From positions 162,618-226,617 of the forward strand of contig CATYSO010000001.1 of assembly GCA_958412345.1 (NCBI GenBank): DNA of 64,000 bases, written 5' to 3'. The notes under the pieces were generated by a model. It saw nothing but the letters and a program-made list of their open reading frames with translations. It was not told the DNA's origin and did not search any database. Below, piece by piece: positions 40,947-49,676 of the stretch. Source of the stretch: an uncultured Collinsella sp. GTDB taxonomy: Bacteria; Actinomycetota; Coriobacteriia; Coriobacteriales; Coriobacteriaceae. Every line of letters begins with the position of its first letter. The stretch's first letter is position 1. The position numbers and the translations under genes were made by a program.

Positions 40947-42436
40947 GAGCTTCTCCTTTGGACCGTTGCGTTGGAGTTCAGCGGAATGGACACCGCAAGC
41001 GTAAAGGGCGGGGCGGCATGAACCTCCAGGCTGCCGCCCAGATTTTGCGCGACATGCCTCATACCAGGGATACCCGTTCCCTCGCGATACGATACGGGAG
41101 CGGGCGCACCGTCGTTTGATACCGTCATGTGTGCAATGGCGCCACCATCCGATACCTCCTGCCACAGGCGCACCTGGACCTGGTGGGCCTGCGCATGCTT
41201 GGTGGCATTGGTCGACGCCTCGCGGATTATCTGCAAAAAGGCAGCAGCGACGTGCACATCGTCCGGAAGCGATCCATCTACATCGATCTGCACGCTCACC
41301 AGGCCAAAGGCATGAACGATATCGCCGAGCTGCTCCGCAGGCTCGCTAGCGCCACCGCTACGCAGGTCGGCAGCAATCGAGCGCAGCAGCGGGTCAATCT
41401 GCTCGAGTGACTCGTCGTCCAGGCGCCCCTCTTCCAGATATCGATGGAGGATGGACAGGCGCTGGCCGATCACGTCGTGCACGCGGGCACGCATGCGCAG
41501 GTAGGCCGCATTGTCGGCAACCTTCTTAACCTCTTCGATCTGAGCCTGGAGTTCTTGACCCGCAAGCTCAAGAAGGTGATTGGCCTGCGCCAGACGGTCG
41601 TGGGCATGCGCGTACTCCGTCACGTCCAAGCCAATAATACGTTCGAACGAACGACCCGAAACCATAACATCGTCGCGCACAAATAGGCGAATCTCGGCGG
41701 AAGAAATCTCGATCACCGCACGCGCCTCACCAAAGCGGTCCAAGTTGATCCGCACGCGATTCCTGCTGCTTTCGGGCATTTGCATGCTGAGTTTGCGAAG
41801 GCCATTCCACGTGCCACTCATATCGCCCAGGTCGGTGGGCATGTGAAGCTCCACGAGGTTCTTGCGCATGCAGCGGTTCATGAGCAACGGACGGCCCTTC
41901 GAATCCAGATACAGAATGCCCACGGGAATCACGTTGATAGTCTCGATCGTCGAGAACGCCGTGATGTCCTCCTGGCGGATGCGCACATCCATCAAAAGCG
42001 CCGCGATGGAGCGGAATAGGAAGAACACGCCCTCCGCGATAAGGACCGCGGTCCATGCCGGGCCCATGGCATAAACCACTGGCGGCGTCACGGCGGCAAC
42101 GAGCAGCAGTTCGGCCAACATAACGGGGCGACGATAGTGCACCATAAGCACCGCGCCGTAGAAAAAGATCGCAGCGTTGAGCCATAGCAGCGCGCCAGCC
42201 GCCTCGGCGGCGACGTGAGGCGGCGCCACCAAATATGAGCCAGACAACGCGAACAAGATGACGGCCGAGATAATCAAGTGCAGCACAAGGCTCGCCTCGT
42301 AGGCACAAATCACTTTGCGGTTGTAGGACGAGCGGCGCGATGCGATGAGCGGAACGTGAATGGTCTGCAGGCACGCCGCCAGAGCAAAGACGATATCGAG
42401 CGCAACGATTTGGGGAAGGATAAGCGGAATCTGCAT
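40943..42436 (-). CDS. Membrane sensor histidine kinase (HisKA_3 type)
   Basis: The ATG at 42436 follows AGGTGAG; a GTG at 42442 that overlaps the preceding stop (GTGA) is an alternative. The roughly 497-residue protein has about six N-terminal membrane segments, a PAS-like middle (INVIPVGILYLDSKGRPLLMN), a coiled coil, the phospho-acceptor stretch RARVHDVIGQRLSILHRYLE and an ATPase domain with EASTNATKHA and GTGIPGMRHVAQNLGG. This is the NarX/DesK-like class, matching the NarL-type regulator downstream. It follows a frameshifted multi-TM sensor gene. Confidence 0.92.
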   Translation of the reverse strand: MQIPLILPQIVALDIVFALAACLQTIHVPLIASRRSSYNRKVICAYEASLVLHLIISAVILFALSGSYLVAPPHVAAEAAGALLWLNAAIFFYGAVLMVHYRRPVMLAELLLVAAVTPPVVYAMGPAWTAVLIAEGVFFLFRSIAALLMDVRIRQEDITAFSTIETINVIPVGILYLDSKGRPLLMNRCMRKNLVELHMPTDLGDMSGTWNGLRKLSMQMPESSRNRVRINLDRFGEARAVIEISSAEIRLFVRDDVMVSGRSFERIIGLDVTEYAHAHDRLAQANHLLELAGQELQAQIEEVKKVADNAAYLRMRARVHDVIGQRLSILHRYLEEGRLDDESLEQIDPLLRSIAADLRSGGASEPAEQLGDIVHAFGLVSVQIDVDGSLPDDVHVAAAFLQIIREASTNATKHAQAHQVQVRLWQEVSDGGAIAHMTVSNDGAPAPVSYREGTGIPGMRHVAQNLGGSLEVHAAPPFTLAVSIPLNSNATVQRRSS

Positions 42437-42438
42437 CG

Positions 42439-44321
42439 TCACTCACCTGCCCGCGGCATCAATACGATCATGCGCAGCTGACCGGGCTCGCCCTCAAGGC
42501 GATATGCCACGTTGCGCCCCTGCAGCGCGCTTTCGAGTTCGTGGGCAGCCGGCGTCTGCGACAAGTCCTCCTCGTCATTGGAGAAGAGCGTGGCGCGCAG
42601 CTCCACACTGCACGAATCGTGGTCGCTCAGGTGATACATGAGCGCCGGATGGTCGGTGGTGTAAGCGAAGAACGCAAAATCGTACACGCAGTCGTACAGC
42701 GCGCTCACCGCACTGGCATGCATGGGGCGCCGTATGGCAATAATCGAGGCGCAGTCGACATCGATGGTGCGCAGATCGCTTGCCATCTCGTTGGCGATCA
42801 GCTGGATACGGTCGCGGTCAAAACCGCTCTCCCCGTGCTGTGCCAGCGTGAGCGAGCCTTTGCGTTTGCAATAGGCGACAAACATCTTGGCACACTGCAG
42901 CATGCGGTACCGCTCGTGCGAGGACGCCTCGTCGGTTAGCGGCGGCAGCGAACTCAGCAGCCCATACATCTCGCCGAGTGCGCGGGCAAGTGCCTGGTCA
43001 ACGTCTTTGACCAACAAGGCCTCGGCCTCTTGATCTGCCAGATGCGCTTTAAGGTCGTAGTCGGCCGTGAGCAGTTCGTTTTGGCGCTGCAGTTCCATAC
43101 GCCGATGCGCCAGCTCGCGGTTGAGTTCGTTGACCTCCGATACGTCCTGAGCAAGCAGGGCCGATCCGCCCAACAGTGGAAGGGAGCGATACATCACATC
43201 GGGATTGGAAACGACGGCAAAGGCGTGGGAGTGTCCGAGTTCTTGAGCGTGCAGCTCCTCGCGCACGCCCGCCGGAATCGGCTTTGATACCGGCGTGGCA
43301 TAAACTTCCTGCAGGTCACGCGTTAGGACCTTAAGGTCGAGCGGCAGGGTATCGAAGATGCCGGCAATGTCGTGATACGACGGAATGACGCCGCAATCGA
43401 GGCAAATCTCGAGCGTCACCACGCACAGCACGCAGTAGACGAGCGAAAAGTTGAGCTTCCATGCCCACGGCACGCGCAGGGCATACGAGATGGCAAAGAA
43501 CGCGCCGCCCAGCAGCACGAGTGCCGCCGTGCCCGAAAAGCGCTGAATGCGGAAAGATGCAGACCGACCCACCAAAATGAAAAAGGCGACAAAGTTAAAG
43601 GCCGTCCATATGAGCACGGCGAAATAGCCCCAGCCGTACGTGTAGTCGTTGCTCCAGGTGTCACTTGAGCGATCGAAGTGAAAGACCTGCTGGTGAAAAT
43701 CGTTGGTGAGCACAAACCCAATGAGCAGGATGGCCGCAATCCACAGGGCCGTACGGTAGCGGCGGCCCGCACGATGTTGCTCCAGGCCCGCAAGCGCAGG
43801 CCACAGAGCTGATAGAGCAGCGGAACGAGCGTCATGGGGACGTAGTACAGGTACCACAGCACGGTGGCATAGAACGGCGTGAACGACTTGTATTTAAGGA
43901 TGACCTCGATCATCCACAGGGCACAGATGGTGGCGACGGCAACAAGGCGCCGGCGCAAGACGTAATCAAGACAGCGCAGGTAGACCAGCACGCCCCAGAT
44001 TGAAAAGGCGATCGCAGCGACAAGCAACGGAATCGAGCTCGAATGGATAAGCCCGTCCACGACCTCTTTGGACACCTCGCCATAGACAGGCACGGTGTTG
44101 GAAAGCTTGGGGTCGGAGGCGAATAACGCCGGCAAGACCGCCAAAAGCAGAAGAAATAGTGCGGTTATGACGCCGGCAATGACGAAGGCGCGGCGACGGT
44201 ACACCAGGTGCGTTATGCCAACGAGGAATCGCGGCATGGCGAAGAGCCTGCCGCCCCTGGGATCCGCCACGGGTGCGGATCGGGTGGCCGTGTGTCCGAT
44301 ATGTCGTTCGCGGGTACCCAT
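42439..44321 (-). pseudogene. Multi-TM sensor-like gene interrupted by a single-base frameshift
   Basis: Two overlapping leftward frames join as one protein. The first (from about 44321, MGTRERHIG, or an internal ATG at about 44237, MPRFLVGITH) has membrane helices up to YQLCGLRLRAWSNIVRA. The second continues with GRRYRTALWIAAILLIGF and further helices, then a coiled coil (VNELNRELAHRRMELQRQNE) and a C-terminal domain resembling a degenerate kinase ATPase. The switch needs one extra base near the C-run at 43766-43768, consistent with loss of one G in a run of four on the coding strand. It may be a true mutation, a sequencing error or a phase-variable site. It lies two bases before the HisKA_3 kinase gene. 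Confidence 0.75.
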
Positions 44322-44388
44322 AGTGCTTTTAGTGTACCGACAGGCAGGCTCAAAAAACGGGCCGCATGTCCCAAAATCCGCAGACGGC

Positions 44389-44427
44389 AAGGCGCCCGGC
44401 GAACATTAACTGCTCGCCGGGCGCCTT
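44389..44427. terminator. Hairpin after second GH1 gene
   Basis: AAGGCGCCCGGCGA (44389-44402) pairs with TCGCCGGGCGCCTT (44414-44427). No long U-run follows for leftward transcripts, but location 36 bases past the GH1 stop fits termination. Confidence 0.65.
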
Positions 44428-44463
44428 GGTCAGGAGACTCTGAAATCGAGTATCTCAGCTTCC

Positions 44464-45894
44464 TTAGGACAGGTCCTCACCATTCGTTTCAATGACATGC
44501 TTGTACCAGTCGAAGCTCTTCTTCTTGGAGCGCTTGAGGGTACCGTTGCCGGCGTCGTCGCGGTCCACGTAGATAAAGCCGTAGCGCTTGGACATCTCGC
44601 CCGTGCCGGCCGAGACCAGGTCGATCGGGCCCCAGGTGGTGTAGCCCAGCAGGTCGATGCCGTCCTCGGTCACCGCGTCGCGCATCGCAGCGATGTGCTG
44701 GCGCAGGTAGTCGATGCGGTAGTCGTCGTTGATAGAGCCATCCTCCTCAACAACGTCCTTGGCGCCCAGACCGTTCTCGACCACGAACAGTGGCTTCTGA
44801 TAGCGGTCGTACAGGTCGTTGAGGGTGATACGGAAGCCCAGCGGATCGATGGCCCAGCCCCACTGGCTCTGCTGCAGGTAGGGGTTCTTAGCACCGGCGA
44901 AGGCGTTGCCCTGGGTGCGCTCGACCTCGGGGTTGTCGGCACCGGCGGAGCAACGGGTGCTGTAGTAGCTAAAGCTGATGAAGTCGACGGTGTTGGCGGC
45001 CAGGATCTCGCGGTCCTCGTCGGTCATGCCCACATCGATGCCCAGACGCTCAAGCTTCTTGACGGCATAGGCCGGGTAATAGCCGCGGCTCTGAACGTCG
45101 ACAAAGAAGTAGTTGTCCTGGTTGTCGAGCTGCGCCTGGCGCACGTCGCCCGGGCGGCAGCTGTAGGGGTAGTACGTGCCGGCAGCGAGCATGCAGCCGA
45201 TCTTAACCTCGGGGTCGATCTCGTGAGCGATCTTGGTAGCCCAAGCGCTGGCGACAAGCTCGTTGTGGGCGGCCAGATACTCGACGGCCTCCTTGTTCTC
45301 GCCCTCCTCAAAGACCAGGCCGGCACCCATAAACGGCAGGTGCAGGATCATGTTGATCTCGTTAAAGGTGAGCCAGTACTTCACCAGGCCCTTGTAGCGG
45401 GTGAAGATCGTGGTCGCGAGGTTCTTGTAGAAGTCGATGAGCTTGCGGTTGCGCCAGCCGCCGTACTCCTTGATGAGATGGATGGGGCAGTCGAAGTGCG
45501 TGATGGTCACGAGCGGCTCGATGCCATGCTTCTGGCACTCGCGGAACACGTCCTCGTAAAAGGCCAGGCCGGCCTCGTTGGGCTCGGTCTCATCGCCGTT
45601 GGGGAAGATGCGGGTCCAGGCCAGGCTCATGCGGAAGGTCTTAAAGCCCATCTCGGCAAAGAGGGCGATGTCCTCCTTGTAGTGATGGTAAAAATCGATG
45701 CCGGTCTGCGCGGGATAGTAGTAGCCGTCCTCAAAGTCGAGCATCTTGCGCTGGCCGGAGACCACCGCGTAGCGCTCGGAGCCGTGCGGAGCAACATCCA
45801 CGTTGGCCAGGCCGCGGCCGTCCACGTTGTAGGCGCCCTCGCACTGGTTGGCAGCCGTCGCGCCGCCCCACAGGAAGTCATTACGGAAAGCCAT
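44464..45894 (-). CDS. GH1 6-phospho-beta-glucosidase, second copy
   Basis: The ATG at 45894 follows GAAAGGAT. The 476-residue protein is a full GH1 enzyme with acid/base Glu179 (TFNEI) and nucleophile Glu373 (VVENGLGA), and the phosphate-site region SAGTGEMSKRYGFIYVD. It is roughly alignable along its length with the enzyme at 12948. It hydrolyses PTS-imported phosphorylated beta-glucosides. Upstream lies the same promoter module as before the first GH1 gene. The genes for DUF4867, an esterase, EIIBC and an antiterminator lie upstream in the same direction. Confidence 0.95.
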   Translation of the reverse strand: MAFRNDFLWGGATAANQCEGAYNVDGRGLANVDVAPHGSERYAVVSGQRKMLDFEDGYYYPAQTGIDFYHHYKEDIALFAEMGFKTFRMSLAWTRIFPNGDETEPNEAGLAFYEDVFRECQKHGIEPLVTITHFDCPIHLIKEYGGWRNRKLIDFYKNLATTIFTRYKGLVKYWLTFNEINMILHLPFMGAGLVFEEGENKEAVEYLAAHNELVASAWATKIAHEIDPEVKIGCMLAAGTYYPYSCRPGDVRQAQLDNQDNYFFVDVQSRGYYPAYAVKKLERLGIDVGMTDEDREILAANTVDFISFSYYSTRCSAGADNPEVERTQGNAFAGAKNPYLQQSQWGWAIDPLGFRITLNDLYDRYQKPLFVVENGLGAKDVVEEDGSINDDYRIDYLRQHIAAMRDAVTEDGIDLLGYTTWGPIDLVSAGTGEMSKRYGFIYVDRDDAGNGTLKRSKKKSFDWYKHVIETNGEDLS

Positions 45895-45930
45895 GCATCG
45901 ATCCTTTCATACGCTGCTTGTCGTGGTTTC

Positions 45931-46032
45931 AGTATCCCCCACAAACAGCGCGCCACCCAACGACATCAACGCAGGTCGACACTTCTTTTCGCACGCAGAC
46001 ACCCAGCAACCGCCCGCGCCTGACACTTTCTG
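45931..46032 (-). promoter_or_regulatory. Conserved GH1 promoter module, copy 2
   Basis: Read leftward: AAGTGTCA (complement of 46021-46028), AAGTGTCG (complement of 45977-45984) 44 bases on, within TGCGAAAAGAAGTGTCG, then GATACT (45936-45931). Distance from the inner repeat to GATACT is 41 bases against 40 in copy 1, and to the start codon 83 against 80. Intervening sequence differs, so the conserved parts stand out. Confidence 0.6.
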
Positions 46033-46038
46033 ATACCC

Positions 46039-46074
46039 AACCACCACAAAGGGGACAGGCACCTTTGTGGTGGT
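46039..46074. repeat. AACCACCACAAAGG hairpin repeat, inverted
   Basis: AACCACCACAAAGG pairs with CCTTTGTGGTGGT around GGACAGGCA. The loop is inverted compared with the copies at 23427 and 27156. Confidence 0.87.
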
Positions 46075-46107
46075 CTCATCAGTTGCGACGGTGAGCCGCG
46101 CTGGTTC

Positions 46108-46164
46108 ATCTCGATCTGTAACAGATAGACCGTTAAAACCGAGCCCGGTGTTACAGATCGAGAT
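46108..46164. repeat. TCTGTAACAGATAGA palindrome, copy 1
   Basis: ATCTCGATCTGTAACA (46108-46123) pairs with TGTTACAGATCGAGAT (46149-46164). The second copy at 46183 shares TCTGTAACAGATAGA but has exchanged arm bases. Confidence 0.85.
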
Positions 46165-46182
46165 TTTCGGGCAGCCCCTGCA

Positions 46183-46247
46183 GTTTGTCTCGTTCTGTAA
46201 CAGATAGAGACGATTTTGCCTGCTAGATGTTACAGAACGAGACAAAC
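46183..46247. repeat. TCTGTAACAGATAGA palindrome, copy 2
   Basis: GTTTGTCTCGTTCTGTAACA (46183-46202) pairs with TGTTACAGAACGAGACAAAC (46228-46247) perfectly. Compared with copy 1, CGATCTG/CAGATCG became CGTTCTG/CAGAACG, a matched change. Confidence 0.87.
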
Positions 46248-46268
46248 GGAAATCGAACCGCACCTCAA

Positions 46269-46307
46269 TAGGAAAAAAAGGAAAAAATAGGAAAGAAAGG
46301 AAAGGAG
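46269..46307 (+). other. Polypurine tract with repeated AGGAAA
   Basis: About 39 bases of A and G only save one T, with repeated AGGAAA and AGGAG units, unlike anything nearby. No start codon follows at a suitable distance, so it does not appear to serve translation. Confidence 0.5.
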
Positions 46308-46328
46308 ACGTACAGGTGTTCTGTATAG

Positions 46329-46370
46329 AAAAACCACCACAAAGGTGCCTGTCCCCTTTGCGGTGGTTTT
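46329..46370. repeat. AACCACCACAAAGG hairpin repeat
   Basis: AAAACCACCACAAAGG pairs with CCTTTGCGGTGGTTTT around TGCCTGTCC. It ends 10 bases from the stop of the leftward DUF4867 gene and may end its transcript. Confidence 0.87.
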
Positions 46371-46380
46371 GGACGAAGCG

Positions 46381-47025
46381 CTAGTCCACGGTGATGTCGA
46401 GGTTTTTGCCGGTGAGGCCTACGTAGCCGCCCTCGGCTGCCTTGGGGCTATCGGCGTGGCAGAGAACCCACTTGTCGGCCTTCCAGTAGTAGTAGCTGTC
46501 ACCAGCGGCAGGCATGTCGGCTGCGGCCTCGGGACGCGGGCCGTTGGTGCCGGCGGGCAGCGCAACCATCACCTGGAAGCCGCCGTCGTCGACCATGCAG
46601 GGTGTGTAGTGGAGCGTCGTGGCGTAGACCTCGACGAGTGTGCCGGCCGGCGCGCGGAATGCCTTGACCTGAGCGGTGTCGAGCTTGCCGTCGACGATCT
46701 GCTCACGCTTGGCAAGCAGCAGGATAAAGTCGCGGGCGCCCAGGTTGAACTCGCTGGCGCGGTGATACTCCAAGCAGTTGAGCTTCGTGTTGTGTCCGTT
46801 GCACCAGCCCAGCTGGAAGGGACGGCCACCGTACATGAGCAGACCGAGCATATCGGCGCCTTCAACCTGCTCGAGCTCGGGCGCGGAGGCCACGTACTTG
46901 CTGCCCTCGGGAATGGGTGTGGCGGAAAGCGCCTCGACAAGCGGGGCGGTCAGGCTGGAGGGCACGTCGTCCCACACGCAACCGTAGGGCTTGAACTCGG
47001 GATCGTTGACAGAGTAGATATGCAT
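46381..47025 (-). CDS. DUF4867 family protein
   Basis: The ATG at 47025 (MHIYSVNDPEFKPYGCVWDD) follows CAGGAG. The 214-residue protein has a cupin-like fold (GRPFQLGWCNGHNTKLNCLEYHRASEFNLG, LVEVYATTLHYTPC) of the DUF4867 family, often located with sugar-isomerase and PTS genes in gut bacteria. A role in sugar metabolism, for example as an isomerase or epimerase, is plausible by context but not shown. It lies downstream of the esterase and EIIBC genes. Confidence 0.82.
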   Translation of the reverse strand: MHIYSVNDPEFKPYGCVWDDVPSSLTAPLVEALSATPIPEGSKYVASAPELEQVEGADMLGLLMYGGRPFQLGWCNGHNTKLNCLEYHRASEFNLGARDFILLLAKREQIVDGKLDTAQVKAFRAPAGTLVEVYATTLHYTPCMVDDGGFQVMVALPAGTNGPRPEAAADMPAAGDSYYYWKADKWVLCHADSPKAAEGGYVGLTGKNLDITVD

Positions 47026-47152
47026 GTTCACTCCTGTTCGTTTATGTGACGGTATGAACATTCTAGAACAGTATTCATATTCAGATGCGATCAATGCCAC
47101 AAACATTGCGCAGCGGAATTGTCTGGTCGAATAGGCGACATGCAGTTCCTTC

Positions 47153-48133
47153 TTAACCGAGGTATTCCCTAAGGAACTCAATTGCGCTCAAACACCAATG
47201 GTCGGTTTCCGGCGCATGGGGCTTCATCAACGCATGCCCTCCCTCTGGATACATAATCTCCTCATGGTGCACCCCGGCCGCATCCAGTGCATCCACCATC
47301 TTTCCGAGATTGCCGGGCGATACGACATCGTCGTCGGCGCATTGCCAAAGGTACGTCGGCGGATACTGCTCCCACACGTGCTGATCAACGCAGAAGTCAT
47401 CGATCAGGGCGCGCCCAGCTCCACCGCACACCGAATCAAGAAATCTTTGGTCCGATACGTCCTCGGATTCATGAAGATCAATCGGCGCATAGCATAAGAC
47501 CAGGGCTTTGGGCGGCTCGCATCCGTAAGACGCGAACCCCTTGTTGTCCGTCCCCCACTCGGCAGTCAAATGCGCGCCAGCAGAAAAGCCGATAACCGCA
47601 TAGCTCTTAGCGACATCGAATCTCGCTGAATTCTCGAGGACGAAACGGACGGCTCGATTCAGATCGTCGATCGGGCGCGGCATCAGGGGCTCAACCCTCA
47701 CCCTGTATGACAACACGAACACGTTATAGCCCGCGTCGTTGAGCTCAGGGGCAACGGGAAAACCTTCCATTTGGTGACAAACGCTTTGGTAGCCCCCGCC
47801 CGAAATCGCGATGATGAACGGCGCCCCCGGTCTCCCAGGAAAGAAAAACAGTTTCGTATTGCGTCGAGTCGGGTCACGGATGCAGTCGGCTTCATCCCAA
47901 ATATCGTAGGCAACCTGCCGCCCGTCATCCACGAGCTCAACAATCCGGTTCAATCCGCGTAAAACGCGAGCCTCTTCATACGGGTTAGTATCGGAATTCA
48001 TATGGGCCACAATTGGCTTATCCCACATGCGCTCCCAAGTTGAAGGGCGGCAAAGCATAAGATGCTCGCCGAACCCGGCGAACTCAGGGAGGAGCGCGAT
48101 TTCGCCAAACGTCATATCGGCTGTAATTGTCAT
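47153..48133 (-). CDS. Alpha/beta hydrolase (carbohydrate esterase-like)
   Basis: The 326-residue protein has an alpha/beta hydrolase domain from about residue 90 with oxyanion motif ISGGGYQS, nucleophile motif GFSAGA, an acid in CADDDVVSP and His in EGGHALM. This is the BD-FAE/hormone-sensitive-lipase-like group, which includes acetyl and xylan esterases. It has no signal peptide, so substrates must be inside the cell. GC content here and in the next two genes (to 50516) is visibly lower than around, with more AT-ending codons. Confidence 0.85.
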   Translation of the reverse strand: MTITADMTFGEIALLPEFAGFGEHLMLCRPSTWERMWDKPIVAHMNSDTNPYEEARVLRGLNRIVELVDDGRQVAYDIWDEADCIRDPTRRNTKLFFFPGRPGAPFIIAISGGGYQSVCHQMEGFPVAPELNDAGYNVFVLSYRVRVEPLMPRPIDDLNRAVRFVLENSARFDVAKSYAVIGFSAGAHLTAEWGTDNKGFASYGCEPPKALVLCYAPIDLHESEDVSDQRFLDSVCGGAGRALIDDFCVDQHVWEQYPPTYLWQCADDDVVSPGNLGKMVDALDAAGVHHEEIMYPEGGHALMKPHAPETDHWCLSAIEFLREYLG

Positions 48134-48237
48134 AGCTAGTCACTCCAAAACGAGGGTGGGCCTGCGCTGATCAATCGCAAGCCCACCATATGCAATCTGC
48201 TGCGGGGTATTCAGCAGCTTACATTCCGAATAATTGC

Positions 48238-49608
48238 CTATTCCTCCGACGCATCCGCATCGGGGCGATACATGATGTAGACGAGGACGAAGGTGAGGAT
48301 AAAACCAACGACGTTGCAAAGAATTGCGCCAATGAGGCTATTCATGTCACCGGAAGGATTCATGTAACCGGGGAAGCTAAAAATACCGCTCGAGGTCATA
48401 ACGAACGTGCGAGTATTGAAGATCGCCGGGATAACGGCACTGATTGCTCCAGAAATCATAGAAGCGATAACGATCTTCTTATGCTCCAAGATGATGCCAT
48501 ACAGAGCCGGTTCCGTAATTCCGCACAGGCCCGTGATGGCGCAGCTGAACCCAAGGCTCCTTTCGCTCGGATCCTTCGAGCGAAGAGCAAACGCCAGGCA
48601 GGCACCGACGACGCCCATGCTGCAACAAACAAGTCCAAGAATAGGATCGGAACCGACGGTCATGATGTTGTTGATGGAAATCATGATAAGAGCCCAGTGG
48701 AGTCCAAGGGGAATCATAACGAGGCCGAAAATCGGTCCGAGGATAACGCCGCAGAGGATGGGGCTGAACTGGTAGACCGCCAGTACGGCAGTCGCAAGCA
48801 AAGAGCTTGCCTGCTGGATAACGGGACCGATTACAAGGAGCGAGATGGGGGCAGTAATAGCAACCGTCAGGAACGGAACGAGCGCAAATGCCACAGCATC
48901 GGGAAGAACCGCACGCAGTCCTTTATAGAGAACGGATGCAAACCAAGCCGCCACGATAGCAGGGAACACCGTGGAGGAATAGCTCACCATCGTGAACTTC
49001 ATGCCGAACAAATCCAATGCATCGCCCGCTCCAGCCGCAGCAACGAAAGTCGGGTAAATCAGGATTGCGCCGAGAACCGCACCGATGTATCGATCGATTC
49101 CGAAGAACTGAGCCGCGGACGACCCAACAAGAACGGGCAGGAAATACATGCACGCATTTCCCATGCCGTACAGCAGGGTGTAAATTCCGCTCTCGGTGGA
49201 AACAACACCTGCCGTCGTCAGAATGCTAAGGACGGCGTTTATCATGCCGCACGCGATCAGGGCAGGAAGGACAGGCATCATGACGCCGCTGATGAGCTTC
49301 ATCAGCTTTCCCAGAAAGCCCTTGGTCTCCCCCTCGCCAGCCTCGGAATCTCCCGTATCGATCCCAGCTTCTTTGACGACAATTTCATAGACCTTATCGA
49401 CCTTGGGCCCCACAATTACTTGGTATTGCCCCGCGGAATGGCGAATGTCGATCACGCCATCGATTGCCTTGACCTTTGCATCGTCTACGATGCTTTCGTC
49501 CTTAAGGTTGAACCTTAAACGAGTCATGCAATGAGCTACAAATGTAACGTTTTCTGCACCGCCCACCATCTCGAGAATCTCGGCAGCGAGCTTGGTTGTA
49601 TCTGCCAT
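48238..49608 (-). CDS. PTS EIIBC permease, beta-glucoside type, no EIIA domain
   Basis: I use the ATG at 49608 (MADTTKLAAEILEMVGGAEN); an earlier ATG at 49626 is possible. The 456-residue protein has the EIIB phospho-Cys27 (VAHCMTRLRF) and an EIIC domain with GITEPALYGIIL and about ten membrane helices. No EIIA domain follows. It is downstream of a BglG-type antiterminator and upstream of the esterase, DUF4867 and GH1 genes, a standard inducible beta-glucoside operon layout. Confidence 0.93.
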   Translation of the reverse strand: MADTTKLAAEILEMVGGAENVTFVAHCMTRLRFNLKDESIVDDAKVKAIDGVIDIRHSAGQYQVIVGPKVDKVYEIVVKEAGIDTGDSEAGEGETKGFLGKLMKLISGVMMPVLPALIACGMINAVLSILTTAGVVSTESGIYTLLYGMGNACMYFLPVLVGSSAAQFFGIDRYIGAVLGAILIYPTFVAAAGAGDALDLFGMKFTMVSYSSTVFPAIVAAWFASVLYKGLRAVLPDAVAFALVPFLTVAITAPISLLVIGPVIQQASSLLATAVLAVYQFSPILCGVILGPIFGLVMIPLGLHWALIMISINNIMTVGSDPILGLVCCSMGVVGACLAFALRSKDPSERSLGFSCAITGLCGITEPALYGIILEHKKIVIASMISGAISAVIPAIFNTRTFVMTSSGIFSFPGYMNPSGDMNSLIGAILCNVVGFILTFVLVYIMYRPDADASEE

Positions 49609-49676
49609 AAATACCATTTCTCCCATGTTGAGTTTTATATGTAACCATCGGCAAAGCGCGCGCCTTCACCGACCAA

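Noticed and set aside
43766..43768. Programmed frameshift in the multi-TM sensor gene
   Set aside because: No slippery heptamer with a downstream stem or pseudoknot stands out; loss of a base in a short G run is simpler, though phase variation remains open.
44497..46023. Long rightward frame opposite the second GH1 gene
   Set aside because: Antisense shadow of a clear GH1 enzyme; the similar rightward frame at 13056-14426 is opposite the first GH1 gene for the same reason.
46269..46307. Polypurine tract as a set of ribosome binding sites
   Set aside because: No start codon with a usable frame follows on this strand.
20505..46370. AACCACCACAAAGG repeats as a CRISPR array
   Set aside because: Copies are single, dispersed over 26 kb, self-complementary, in both orientations and without spacers or cas genes.
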